Shown here piece by piece: positions 42,440 to 55,000 of a stretch of DNA of 64,000 nt (position 1 is the first letter of the stretch; each line of letters starts with the position of its first letter). Origin of the DNA: Platanthera guangdongensis (Eukaryota > Streptophyta > Magnoliopsida > Asparagales > Orchidaceae); assembly GCA_039583875.1 (NCBI GenBank), contig CM077161.1:66345885-66409884 (forward strand), read 5' to 3'. Made by a program: the position numbers and the translations under genes. A model generated the notes under the pieces. That model was given only the letters and a program-made list of their open reading frames with translations. It did no database searches and was not told the origin of the DNA.

Positions 42440-43920
42440 TTATGGAATTATATTTGCTGTTGACTGAGATTCAACTTCTTCCAAAGGTTCTTCTTCACTG
42501 TCTTCATCAACCTGTGTAGAAGGATGTGTTGGAGCCTCTTGGGTGAGCCTCAGTCCATCCAAATTCTCACACAAGTGAGGTACCTGCAAAGGATTACTGG
42601 TAGATATCTCTTTCTCCTTGCAAGACATGTTAGCCTCATCAAAAGTAATATGAATTGATTCTTCAATTTTTAAAGATGATTTATTAAACACCCTATAATC
42701 TTTGCTTACTTGGGAATATCCTAGAATAATTCCCTCTTCAGCCTTAGCTTCAAACTTTCTAATGTATTTCTTATTGTTATTATGTATATAACATACACAT
42801 CCAAATATTTTAAAATAGGTGATCTTAGGTTTCTTCCCTTTAAGTAATTCATAGGGAGTCCTATTCTTTAGTTTATGTATCAAACTTCTGTTCAGTACAT
42901 AATTTGCTGTGCTTATAGCCTCTGCCTAAAAGGATAGTGGCATGTAAGCATCTGCAAGTAATGTGCCTACAACTTCAATTAGGGTCCTATTCTTGCTTTC
43001 AGCTACCCCATTTTGTTGGAGAGTTCTAGGAGCTGAGAAGCAGTGTCTGATACCTTCCTTCTCACAGAACTCATGCATAAGAAGAGACTCAAACTCTGTA
43101 CCATGATCACTTCTAATCAATGCAACATGAGTAGAGTACTCAATCTGTATGGTCCTGAAAAAATCTGTAAGAACTTTAAAGGTATCTGACTTAAATCTCA
43201 GAAAGAACACCCAAGTGAATCTTGAGAAGTCATCTACAATAACTAGGGTATAGGATTTCCCTCCTAGACTTTGTACAATAATGGGTCCAAAGAGGTCCAT
43301 GTGTAGCAAATACAAAATCCTAGGCGAATCACTTTTATTTACTGACTTAAAGCTAAATTTAGTTTGCTTGCCTAGTTGACAAGCCCTGCAAAGGCCTTCC
43401 TTCTTGTAGGGACCAGAAGGTAAGCTTCTCACAATGTTGTCTTTAGATAGCCTAGCAATGTTTTTCATATGTACATGTCCTAGCCTTTTATGTCATAATT
43501 CATTTTGATTGCAAACTATATTAAGCAGACAAATATCTGAATTGGTAGAATAAAAATCAACTAAATAAATGTTTCCTTGTCTATTTCCAATTAAAACATT
43601 TTATTTTTCTTTATTAGAAATAATACAAGTTTTTGAGTTGAAATGTACCTGATAACCTTCATCACATAATTGGCTTATTGAGATAAGGTTATGCTTGAGC
43701 CCTCTTACATAAGTCACTTTCTTGAATGTGACTGCTCCAATCCTTGCTTCTCCATAGCCTTCAGACTAACCACACTTTGAATCACCAAAGATTACCTTTG
43801 GTCCCAGCTTGGACTTGAAATTGTATAAGTTGTCCTTACTGCTAGTCATGTGCTTGGAGCATCCACTGTCCAGATACCATGTTTGATTAACCACTGGATA
43901 GCCCTCTTCCTGCAGTGAAA
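42440..43920 (-). pseudogene. E protease and integrase
   Basis: Starting in phase 0 after CTGCAG at 43920, it gives WYLDSGCSKHMTSS (protease, catalytic DSG kept), KLGPKVIFGDSK and NLISISQLCDEGYQ. Integrase (43468-42926) has CRACQLGKQTKFSF, HMDLFGP (first Asp), RSDHGTEFESLLMHEFC (second Asp) and QQNGVAESKNRTLIEV (Glu). The C-terminal part 42883-42440 has YELLKGKKPKITYFKIFGC and EGIILGYSQVSKDYRVFN. Stops lie near 43770, 43600, 43490 and 42900. This is the segment that B has lost. Confidence 0.92.
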
Positions 43921-43935
43921 ACAGTTAGTTGTTCT

Positions 43936-44800
43936 TGACCCAGGTTGCCTTGGGTCCTTTATATTGCTGATAGGAAAAGCTTGAAATCACATAATACTCA
44001 GGTTGTGATTTATATCCTAATGGATGATATCTTCTGGGAGGTATTATCCAATCTGCAAGTGGGTTAAATGGTTTCTTATTTTGATTGGAGTTGGTGTTAT
44101 AATTATAATTTTTGTTAAGTCTGATTGGGTTTGACGAATTGTTGTGAGTTCGTCGACCAGAGTTCGACTAAATGGAATGAGATCGTCAATCTCTGCTTAG
44201 AGAATGAACAAGTTCATTTTCTGTGCCCCAAGTGCATCGATCTCGGCTTGACGAACCATACACAGTTCGTCGATCACAGCAAGACGACTTATTATTATAT
44301 AAATTTGCGTTCAGCATTCGTCGACTTGAGTTCGACAAACTGGCCACATTTCGTCGATCTAAGTTCGACGAAATCTGCTGAACTTTGTTTTTACTTGTTT
44401 TCTGGTTTCTGTTATTTTGACCTTTTAAGTTCGACATTTCTTCTATGGTTTGTTTAATGGTTGTTACTTCTTTGCCCTTAGCAGAAACAAATTTAATGGG
44501 GGTTGATAAAATATTCTTCTTAAGAATGGGGGCAAACTTGATGATGCACCGAAGTCCAGTTTGCCATTTAGTCTGGCATTGACTGTGCATGTGATGTCCA
44601 TCAGCTTAAGGCTTCTCCCATTGAGAGATTCCTCAAGTTGTTTAGGCTCACATAACTCAGTTTTTAATAGAATAATTTTTTCATTAGATATTGTAAGTTC
44701 ATCTTTTAGCTTGGTGTTTTCAGATTTCAGCATCTCTTGACTAGCTAGTTTTTCCCTAAGTGGTTCGATTTTTTTCAGAGTTTATTAAATCAATGCACAT
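43936..44800 (-). pseudogene. E gag, C-terminal part
   Basis: This is the continuation after element G: coiled coil MLKSENTKLKDELTISNEKI, then ESLNGRSLKLMDITCTVNAR and, after a frameshift near 44560, the Arg/Ser tail ISSNLDRRNVASLSNSSRRM encoded by TCGTCGA/TCGACGA words. Gag ends WVKNN-TAA at 43936-43938. That stop is also present in B and is followed by the acceptor-like TTTTCACTGCAG. Confidence 0.88.
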
Positions 44801-46679
44801 TGTTAACCCCGAAATCGGCGATCCTTCCTAAGGGGCCAGCTCGCTCATCGCGGCCTGCCCCGGGTTAATCCTGGAGGCCGTGATGCCTTAGGTTGGGCGG
44901 ACAGAAGTCTCTGTCCGCTCAGGCCGCGCGGCCTGCGCGGTCTCAGCGGTCTGACCCCCAGCCTGCGCGCCTTTCCTTGGTCGGCAGGGTTCGCGGACTG
45001 CTTCCGCAGTCCGCCTCCGCAGGCCGCCCCCTTTTCGACTTAACCACGAGGTTGTATCCGCAGGTCTCTCTCTGCCGGACTTAACTTCCTATCCGCCCAG
45101 GATGGCAACAGGTCGCTCAGTCCCTTCACCCAACAACATGGGCAGCCGACTCCTCCAATCCACCTGCAAGGCGCGGACTCCAACTCCAGCTATCCGCTAA
45201 GACCAGCAGCAACCTCCAAGTCCCACGTGAGCCAGTCGGACTCGAAGTGCAATCAAGACTTCCAGTCCGCCATCATTGGCGACCCCCAACAGCCTCAACA
45301 GTCATGCTCTCCATCTCCAGCAAGCGGACTCAGCTTTGCAGCAGCCGCAGACTTGACGGACTTGGCGGACTCTCTATGCAGTACGCCCATTCCTTAGCCA
45401 GCACCAGGTTCTCAAAAACGGCGGGGTCAACTCCTCCTCAGTCCGCAGGCCTATCGCAGGCTCAGCCAGTAGTAGCAGCTTCCTCCTCAGTCCGCAGCCT
45501 TCGTGCGGACTCAGTCGGTAGTGGTGGACTCCTTCCAGCCCGCCAGACATCAAATCCTCCAAGAGCAGTCCCACTCCGCATACACTCGTGCGGACTCGCC
45601 AGAATCAGCGGGCACTCTGTTGCCCGCACCCTTTGCAGCTCTCAGTTCAGCTGTGGCGGACTCCGCGGATTCTCCTCGCAGTCCGCCACATAGCTTCCAT
45701 CATCCGACACCCCAGCAATTGGCGGACAGTCCCAGCTCAGCAGTGATGGACTCCGCGAACCCGCATCGCAGTCCGCCACTCATTCTCCAATTTCTACCAA
45801 GCAGCTTCGGCTTCAGTGCCCAAGTCTCAGTCCGCGCGCCCTGTTGTGGACTCCGCAAACTCCGTTTTCATCTCGCTCAAGTTACCGTCTCACCGGGGGT
45901 AACGTCACCGCAAGCCGTTACCTCCTCGGGCCTATAAATAGCCTCCCATACCTCTCATATGGGAGGTCGAGGTCTGCTCTCTACCCTCGGAGGATCGCTC
46001 TCGCGCCCTAAGTCAGCCAGCCAGCCCTCCTGCGGACTCCGATTCTCAGACCGCACTTATCTCTGCGGCTTAGTCGCGCGGCCTGCCGACCTGGATCTTC
46101 AGTCCGCACGGTCTGCTTCCATTGCTTAGCCGCGCGGTCTGCTAGCCTCCCTAGCTCAGTCCGCACGACCTCCTCTGGCATTCTCCTTCCTTAGCCGCCA
46201 GCTTCCCTTTGTACCCCTTATTGCTTTCTTGAAAAGGTGTACAACCGAGTTGTAACTCTCGCTATTGATAAAAGGAAATCCCACCGCAAGAGTGGCTTTC
46301 AAGCCGCGGCGGGCAAAGTCTGATGTTGCCGTTGCTAGCGGCCCTCTCTCCCTCTCTCTTTCTGCCTAGCTCAACTCAACCCTCTCGACAACCGACCTGC
46401 AAGCTCAACCGTCATATTAACTGTCTACTCAATAGCTCCTGATCAACCTCCTCCTTTCTTGATCAACCTTCTCTATTGATCAAGCTCCTCCTTTGCTCTC
46501 AGCAGCCTCTCCTCTATCCCCGCAACTCCTCTAACAAGCTGCTTGCTCCACTCTCGAGCACTCAGAAGCTTCCCTCTTCTCCTCTATCCCCGCAACCTTC
46601 ATCCTGTTCCTCTCCTAGCCTGTGAGATCGAACACCCCCTCCGTGTTAGCTGCCTCGGTGCAGTTTTCACGCATCAACA
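44801..46679 (+). repeat. G 5' LTR
   Basis: It is 1,879 bp and GC-rich. GCGGACT/AGTCCGC recurs dozens of times (45000-46130), and CCGCGCGGCCTGCGCGGTCT occurs near the start. The TATA box TATAAATA is at 45933, and a hairpin with arms CCTCCCATA and TATGGGAGG follows at about 45943-45967, near the expected RNA start. Confidence 0.94.
45933..45940 (+). promoter_or_regulatory. TATA box of the G 5' LTR
   Basis: TATAAATA is followed by GCCTCCCATA. In the 3' LTR the first base is changed (GATAAATA near 59880), so only the 5' copy is canonical. Confidence 0.7.
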
Positions 46680-46699
46680 GTTAACACACAACCTTAAGA

Positions 46700-47444
46700 C
46701 CGCCAACCCTCTCAGAACATTCCTCCTACCAGCGAAGACGCTCTTTGGGAAGCCCTCCTGCTGACACGTCGGGAAACTTCCCAGCAGATAACAGCGATCA
46801 ATAACACCCTAGCCACTATAATTCAGCGGCTAGACTCTCAATCTGTAGTAGCACCAGCTGCTACAGTCAACCCGAAGGTGGGGAATTCACATTTTAATAT
46901 GCCGACTCTTTTGCAAGTTGGCCCTTATGCTTATCTGGCAAGTTATCCATCCAGCCAGGCCATAGTCGCTGTACAGTTTCCAGTTACCGAGCGAAAAGAA
47001 AGTGTCTACAAACTCGGCCCTCAAACAATCATGTACACCTCTGATCACCCAATGAAGTCACCTGAACTTCTCACTGGGAGGAAGAGAGGCCCAGAGGTTT
47101 TGCTCCCTACCGAACAACCTCCAAACTCTCCCCCAAAGTGTCTTCAATCGCAAGCAAAGAAAGGAGGATGTTTCCGAAGTCGTCAGCGTCTCTTCCAACG
47201 CAAAGGATCTAAAGTTGATAATACATTGGGTTGGGCAACTCACAACATCAAGAGCAAAACAAGCAGTATGGGCCCTCAGCCTGCTGATCGGAAGGGCAAA
47301 AACTCTGACCAATACTGTGAGTACCACAAAGAAAAGGGTCATGCAACAGAGGATTGCAGAGCTTTTTGGCGATTAGTGCAAGAAATGCTGAAGGAGGGTA
47401 AAATTCAACATCTGCTCCAGAAGGGCGACCCATCACATTCATGA
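46700..47444 (+). pseudogene. G gag-like frame
   Basis: The frame is open from about 46,700 to the stop at 47442 and reads EDALWEALLLTRRETSQQIT, INNTLATIIQRLDSQ, PTLLQVGPYAYLASYP and finally a zinc motif, YCEYHKEKGHATEDC, followed by RAFWRLVQEMLKEGKIQHLL. The C-x2-H/C...H...C knuckle with a trailing helix is typical of Tat/Ogre-type Gypsy gag. There is no ATG near the open start; the first in-frame ATG lies near 46900 (MPTLLQ). The capsid core between is short, so this is a deleted gag. It could serve as an RNA-binding protein or be only a relic. Confidence 0.75.
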
Positions 47445-48662
47445 GTCCTCAAAGCTCCTCACACCTACTATCGGTTAACCTCACTCCACTCTTCATGTTT
47501 TTCGAACATTTTCATTTTACAAAACACTTCTTAGTGTTCATTCTTGCTTTTCAATAAAGCTTTTATCAGGGATCTCATACTGACACAATTCCCGTCTTGT
47601 GATGCTTCCTCCTCTATTTTTTCTCTTTGCCAAAGATATCACTACACCAATGAGATATCGCCAAGTCTGGAATGCTCCCTCCGTAGATTGTTCTCTGGCA
47701 CCACCGCTTTGACCATATATGGCGGGAGTATACCCATATGTGTAGTGGGAGCCGTTCAATCTATGATGTTGGGCTTCAGACTTAGGATCCTAGCCGACAT
47801 CTGACACAGAGTGTGTGCTAGGGGAGCCCCATATGTTAGCTCTGCTATGCTTTGCAAAGGATACATTACAGTTATGATGATCTTTGCTTGACAAGCAATG
47901 GCGATCAAGTGTAGCCTTGTCTCTTCGATCATCACACAACTGTGATGGCTGAACACTCTATGGTACTCTCGATCCGTGCCTTCGCGGGTTCCCACAACTC
48001 CACTGATCAATCCATAGACAAGCAATAGGCCACTTGGCGCAACTAGTCTCATTGATCAGTGATGATTGTACCCGAGGCAAGGGAGCAGTGCACCTGTCGC
48101 TTCCTTCTTAGGATTTTTTTGCGCATGTCTCCCTTTTGTGCTCTGTCAAGGGAGTATAGTTAGTGTTCCTTTTTTGTCAGTTGCCTTATTTCACAGGTGA
48201 ACAGGTTAATCCGACCTACCAAAAGGATTTCCTGCATTCATTTTGCTTATGCTCACCTTATATGCATTGCTTGATCAAAGCTCCATCGGGTGATGACTTA
48301 CAAGCCCTCTACTTATGCAAGCTCTATTACTCTCATCTTCTATTCACTGCCTGCTTAAGTGCTATCAGATGAAGATTCACAGAGCTATTCATTACTCTTA
48401 TCAAAATCTAATGGTACCAAGCATTGATCAAAGAATCTTATTCTCCTCGATCATCAAGACGTGCTATTGCAATCTAGTTAAGATTGACAGAATTCGTCAA
48501 GTTACTTTTCTGCTAATCTGATCATGTCCATACAGCCATATCAACAGTTAAAGCTCGATTTATTGATATGGACTTCATGATAAAGAGTTCATCAGGCATT
48601 CTCCTTGCTGACTGGTCATATCAGCCTTATCTCATCAACAGACACTTGCAAGCCTCATTCTG
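47445..48662 (+). other. G internal spacer
   Basis: No coding frame is supported. The sequence is unique-looking and moderately AT-rich, with scattered TGATCA phrases (for example near 48053, 48272 and 48424). I recognise no domain. Confidence 0.6.
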
Positions 48663-49175
48663 GTACTTGCAAGCTATTTTCATATTTTACCTGCTTCTAA
48701 CTCTCACTTTGCAGAAAGTAGCATATCCTTGTAAGCCTTCTCCACAGGTACTTGCAAGCTTCTTCCATTTACATGTTTGCTTCTAACTCTTCTCCTTACA
48801 GAGATTAGCAAACCCTTGCAAGCCTTCTCCACAGGTACTTGCAAGATCCTTTCATATATATTGTCTGCTCCTAACTCTTTCCTTGCAGAGGTTAGCAGAC
48901 ACCAGCAAGCCTCTTTCAGGTACTTGCAGCTTACTCTTTATATATCATGTTTGTTCCTAACTCTCATTTTGCATAGATCATCCAGTACTTGCAAGTTTCT
49001 TCACAGGTACTTGCAAGTCATCTTTCATATACTGTGCATACCTTTAACTCTTCTTTTGCAGAAACCATCAAAGAATTGCAAGTTCCTTCCAGGTACTTGC
49101 AGCTCGTCTTTTCCATCTTGTATACTCTTCATCCTTCCCTTTTTTGTAGAGGATAACAGGTGCAAGTTGCTTCAG
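48663..49175 (+). repeat. Tandem array with splice-site-like borders in G
   Basis: The unit is about 84-88 bp and is present about six times. Segments 48715-48747, 48802-48834, 48889-48919, 48977-49006, 49062-49092 and 49150-49175 (33, 33, 31, 30, 31 and 26 nt) are each preceded by a pyrimidine tract ending in AG (mostly TTGCAG) and followed by CAG-GTACTTGCA (the last by CAG-GTTCTA). Most intervals (54-57 nt) contain CTAACTCT, a plant branch-point-like word. Whether any unit is spliced is unknown, and the intervals are shorter than typical plant introns. Confidence 0.7.
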
Positions 49176-49284
49176 GTTCTATCTCTCCTTGCCCCCTTCT
49201 CTTTCCTTTGGGGTGGATCACGATTCTCGTGGGTCTCCAACTTTTTCGAAGTTCTATTCGGAACTTAAAAAAGTGCGGGGATTA

Positions 49285-49761
49285 TGTTAACCCCGAAATC
49301 GGCGATCCTTCCCAAGGGGCCAGCTCGCTCATCGCGACCTGCCCCTGGTTCCTCCTGGAGGCCGCGATGCCCTAGGTTGGGCGGACAGAAGTCTCTGTCC
49401 TCTCAGGCCGCGCGGCCTGCGCGGTCTCAGCGGTCTGACCCACAGGTCGCGCGCCTTTCCTTGGTCGGCAGGGTTCGCGGACTGCTTCCGCAGGCCGCCC
49501 CCCTTTTCGTCTTAACCGTGAGGTTGTATCCGCAGGTTTCTCTCTGCTGGACTTAACTTCCTATCCGCCTAGGACGGCAACAGGTCACTCAGTCCCTTCA
49601 CCCAGCAACATGGGTAGCCGACTCCTCCAGTCCGACTGCAAGGCGCGAACTCCAACTCCGGCTATCCGCTAAGACCAGCAGCAACCTCCAAGTCCCTCGC
49701 GAGCCGGGCGGACTCGAAGTGCAATCAAGACTTCCAGTCCGCCATCATTGGCGACCCCCCA
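49285..49761 (+). repeat. G 3' LTR, left piece
   Basis: It begins TGTTAACCCC after GTGCGGGGATTA and matches 44801-45290 with scattered differences and small deletions. It is cut at GACCCCCCA, where F inserted (duplication CCCCA). Confidence 0.93.
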
Positions 49762-52048
49762 TGTAACACCCCCTATCCGTCGCATAGCATATAGCAGTAG
49801 GTCCGGCCGGGGCCCGACGCCATATACCACAGACAGACCGGGTGGTTACGTATGGAAACCATCCAACCAATCTCAACGTCCTACACAGAGCATTCTAGCA
49901 GAAGCAGTTTATAAGTTGCAAAACAAGAACCCAGCACAAGCATGAATGTCCACTAACATGATAATAGGAATGTTATTACAAAATACTCAAAAGTCGGCCT
50001 TAAGGCCTTACAAAATGTTTCACTTGTCTTTTACATGATTTACAAACCTCGGCACGCAGGCCGGCCATACATGAATAAAACATAAAACATTTCCACTTGG
50101 GCCTTCGAGGGCCAGCTTCGCAAAAAGAGCTTTAGCCCGCTATTGACCGCTTGGTCCAGCTGCACCTGCAAGCAAACAAACCACCGCACGGTGGCAAACA
50201 AAGCAACGGTCAGCAATGCTGACCAAATTATAACGATCCCGCCCCCAACTCGGGGCGGCGATGCTCCTTCCCTGCATTTCATTAGCATAAGCGAGCATTA
50301 TAAATATAGCCATTTCATCACAGACGTTGGCTCGTACGGCCACACGTCCCGTGCACTCAGGGCACATTCTCGGTGAACGCAGTCTAAGTCTGCCGACTCA
50401 CCGCCATCCTCTCTTGGACGGCCAAACAATGAGCAGTTTGTCTTCCTGGCATGGGTCACGGTAATTAAAACCATAGACCGCCGAAGACCCTCATCTATGC
50501 CAACGACCCTAATCCGAACGACATAGAGTGGGTACGGTTCCATCTAACCCGTGCTCACAACGCAACGGTAATTTAAACCATATGCGCCCGCAACGGTAAT
50601 TTAAACCATATGCGCAGGTCAAACTTCTACCGAGTCCCATTTTCATCACACGTCACATAACCCGGTTATGTTCAAGTTGACTTCCAAGCCACCAAGTTGG
50701 CAAGACCTCGTGTCCGCCCAGTTTTCCGGGTGCACCTTTGGGTTAGTCCCCAAGGCTCCCTACTGCAATCTACCGCGTAGAAAACCCGAAAACACCAAAT
50801 AGCACGGAGTCTTCTCCGGCCTTATGCAATGCAACATCACCGATCCGGACTAACATGTCCGGGTAGGCTTCAACCAAAATGCCTATGTCCGTTCTCGCAT
50901 ACGGACGCTAAACAACGGGGACTTTACATATCTACCCGAAGGAACGCCTCCAACTCTTCGCAGACTCGCGAGAGAGGGCTTCCTATGCTAAGAAAGAGAG
51001 CTATCATGCTCACAAGTGAGGATCGTTACCCTTGCGTTCCTCTTTGGCGCCATCGAAATGTAATCGGATAGAAATCACCGCGCTTGCGTTGCCTCCGTGG
51101 ATCCGGAGTCGGCTTGCGATTTGGAGCTCCGAAGCTCCTCCAATGGCGGATCTAGCTCTTCTTCCTCCAATAGCTTTCCTCTTTCTCCAAGGGTTTGGAG
51201 AGATGATCAAGTGAAGGAAAAATGGATTTTTCTTAAGTCAAACCCGTGTATATCCTCCCAGGAACCATCCCCAGCCGTCGGATCTCAACCTAAGAAAACG
51301 AGCGGCTTTGATTCGGGGCTGAAATGCCCAATCTGGGCCGAACACGGCCTGGCACACGCCCGTGTCCAGGGCCGTGTGCCGCATTCGCCGTCAAAATCGA
51401 ATCTTCTGAACACGCACACGGGTATCGGACACGCCCGTGTTCGAGCTGACACGCCCGTGTTCCAGCTGACACGGCCGTGTAGCCGGCCGTGTACCCCATG
51501 ATTTTCCCCCGTTTCCAACCCGAGCACTGCACGGGTTCTAGGACACGCCCGTGTCCTTGCCCGTGTCACATTGACACGCCTGGGCCCCCAGGCCGTGTAC
51601 ACGGGGCATTTCGTCGAGGGGAGAACGACGACTGGATGACACGGCCTTGGACACGCCCGTGTCCTAGGCCGTGTGCCTTGTCTCGACGATCGTCGAGTGA
51701 ATCTCGACGATTTCACCTTGACGATCGTCGACACGGGTCGACACGCCCTGCGACACGCCCGTGTCGCAGGCCGTGTGCCCATTCTCGACGAATCGTCGAG
51801 AATAACTCGACGATTTCACGGCTAAGTGTCGACACGGGTCGACACGCCCTGCGACACGCCCGTGTCGCAGGCCGTGTGCCCATTCTCGTCGAATCGTCGA
51901 GAATAACTCGACGACTTCGCGGCTAAGTGTCGACACACGCTTGACACGCCCTGGGACACGCCCGTGTCCCAGGCCGTGTGCCTTCAGCCAGAAACCAAAA
52001 CTGGCCCAAAACATCCCCCTTTGCTCCTTTGAGTTTCGGGGCGTTACA
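49762..52048 (-). repeat. F 3' LTR
   Basis: U3 (51330-51990) consists of CACGCCCGTGT/GGCCGTGTG palindromes joined to TCGTCGA/TCGACGA and GTGTCGAC words. Arms reach 10-11 bp around CC, for example CCTGGGACACG with CGTGTCCCAGG. Confidence 0.95.
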
Positions 52049-52083
52049 ACTCTCCCCCTCTTAAAAGAATTTCGCCCACGAAA

Positions 52084-55000
52084 TTACATAAAGGAAAGAT
52101 ATACAAAAACAACATTTGTACCTGAGCGGAACAACTCCGGATATTCGTCAAGCATCGTCTGCTCTCGTTCCCAGGAGAGCTCCTCACGACCGCAATTGTC
52201 CCATCGGACCTTGACCATCCTGATCTCTTTATTGCGTAGCCGCTTGACCTCCGAGTCCTCAATCCGCACGGGCTTGACCTTTGTCGTTAGCCCACTATCC
52301 ACCGGCACTTGATCGACCGCGATCACTTGCGTAGGCTCTTGCACCGCCTTCCGAAGCACCGAAATGTGGAATACATCGTGTAAACCACTTAGCTCCACAG
52401 AAAGTTTCAACCTATAGGCCGCCTCTCCAACTCGCTCCAGAACCTCAAACGGTCCAAGGTACCTCGGGCTTAGCTTTTTCAACCGTCGCACCCGCGAGAC
52501 ACCCTTGAACGGCTTGATCTTTAGGTACACATAATCACCCACAGCGAACTCCACGTTCCTGTGCTTGGAATTATAGTACTTTGCTTGCCGGTCCTGAGCG
52601 ATGAGTAACCTCTCCCGAATGGTTCTCACCAAAGAAGTAGCATCATCCACTTCCGATCGCTTATACAACTTCGACTCGCCCGTTTCTAACCAAGACAACG
52701 GCGTGCGACATCTTCTACCATATAGGGCCTCGAAAGGCGCCATCTGAATACTTGCTTGGTAGCTGTTGTTGTATGCGAACTCCACCAAATAAAGGTGGTC
52801 CTCCCATTGCTTTCCAAAGTCCAAAACACACATGCGAAGCATGTCTTCCATGGTTCTATTGACCCTCTCGGTCTGCCCATCCGTTTGCGGATGGAAGGCT
52901 GTGCTAAACTTCAGCTTTGTTCCCAACATTTGCTGCACCAGCCTCCAATCATTGGACGTGAACCGCCCATCTCGGTCACTCACGATGCTGCGGGGCACAC
53001 CATGAAGCCGTACTATGTTATCCACATAAAGCTTTGCTAGCTTCTCCACCGGATCGTCCTTCCTATGCGGAATAAAATGCGACACCTTCGTTAATCGATC
53101 CACGACCACCCAAATGGCGTCGTTCCCCTTTTGCGACCTTGGCAATCCGTGCACAAAGTCCATAGAGATGTCGTCAAATTTCCACTCCGGAATAGGCAAG
53201 GACTTAAGAAGTCCTCCCGGCTTTTGGCACTCCGCCTTTACTAAGGCGCAGGTTTGGCACTTCGCTACGTATAGCGCCACATCCTTTTTCAAACCCGGCC
53301 ACCAAAATAGCTTCTTTACATCGCGGTACATCTTCGTGCTCCCCGGGTGAATCGAGTACCTGGTATGGTGTGCCTCGTACAACAACTCCACCCGTAAATT
53401 GCCCACGCTTGGGACGCACAGACGACCGTCTTTCCACAGCAATCCGTCCTCTACAACGAATTGGGAATTTGACCCATCCAAGGCCTCTATCATGAACTGC
53501 TTCATATGAGCATCCATATCCAAAGCCTGCCGAATCCGATCAGCCAGGTCATATTGGACTTCAGTCCAATTCAGCACTGCTTCAGAACTAGATTGTCTAT
53601 CTACACAAACAATCTCCAACGCCTCCAGCTCCTGCACCAACCGCTCATCATGCACTGATAGCCAATTTGCTTGAGCTGGGGCTCGGCGACTCAACGCGTC
53701 CGCAACCGCATTCCCTTTGCCAGACACGTAGTGGATCTTGAATGTATAGTCCCCTAAGAACTCCATCCATCTACGCTGCCGCATATTCAGATCCTTCTGA
53801 TCAATCAGGTACTTTAGGCTCTTGTGATCGGTGTAGATATCAATCTTCACACCGTACAAATAGTGTCTCCACAGCTTCAAGGCAAAAATCACGGCCGCTA
53901 ACTCCAAGTCATGGACCGGATAATTCCTCTCGTGCACTTTTAGCTGTCTCGAGCCATAAGCTATCACGCTTCCGTGCTGCAGTAGCACACAACCCAAACC
54001 GCTGCCTGAAGCATCGCTATATATCTCATAGCCTTCGGTCCCAACCGGCGAACTCAACACAGGCGCCGTGGTCAACCGACACTTCAATTCCTCAAAAGCT
54101 CGCGCGCACTCCGGCGTCCAAACGAACTTATGCTCCTTCCTCGTCAAAGTAGTGAGAGGTAGCGCTATCCGCGAGAAGTTCTCTACGAAGCGCCTATAAT
54201 AACCGGCAAGCCCCAAAAAGCTCCGGACTTCTGCTACCGTAGCAAGCTCAGGTCACTCCCGTATCGCAACAATCTTCGCCGGATCCACCGCAATACCCTC
54301 TCCACTCACTATATGCCCGAGGAACGCTACTGAGGATAGCCAAAACTCACACTTCGAGAACTTGGCATACAACTGGTTTCTCCTTAGCGTCTCCAGCACC
54401 AAATGAAGATGCTTGAAGTGATCTTCCTCACTTTGCGAGTACACCAAAATATCGTCGATGAAGATGATCACGAAATGGTCCAGGTACTCCCTGAACGTCC
54501 TGTTCATCAAATCCATAAATACCGACGGCGCATTAGTCAGCCCAAATGGCATGACCGTAAACTCATAATGCCCGTATCTCGTACTAAACGCTGTCTTCGG
54601 GATATCACTCTCCCTTATCCGCAGCTGATAGTACCCAGACTTGAGATCTAACTTCGAGTACACCGTCGACCCGACTAACTGATCAAAGAGATCATCAATC
54701 CTAGGGATCAGGTACTTATTCTTCTCAGTCAGCTTGTTTAGCTCCCGATAATCAATACATAATCTCAAGCTTCCGTCCTTCTTCTTAACAAAGAGGACCG
54801 GTGCGCTCCAAGGCGAAGAACTCGGGCGCACATACCCTTGCTCCAACAACTCTTGCAGTTGAACTTTCAGCTCCGCCATTTCCTTAGGCGCTAGTCGATA
54901 TGGAGATCGTGACACAGGCTTTGCACCTGGCACTAGCTCGATCGTAAAATCTATCTCCCGTTGAGGCGGGGCTCCATGAAGATTTGCGGGGAACACATCA

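Noticed and set aside
46878..47444. A host zinc-finger gene
   Set aside because: It lies between the LTRs of G and its CEYHKEKGHATEDC motif with trailing helix fits Tat-type gag.
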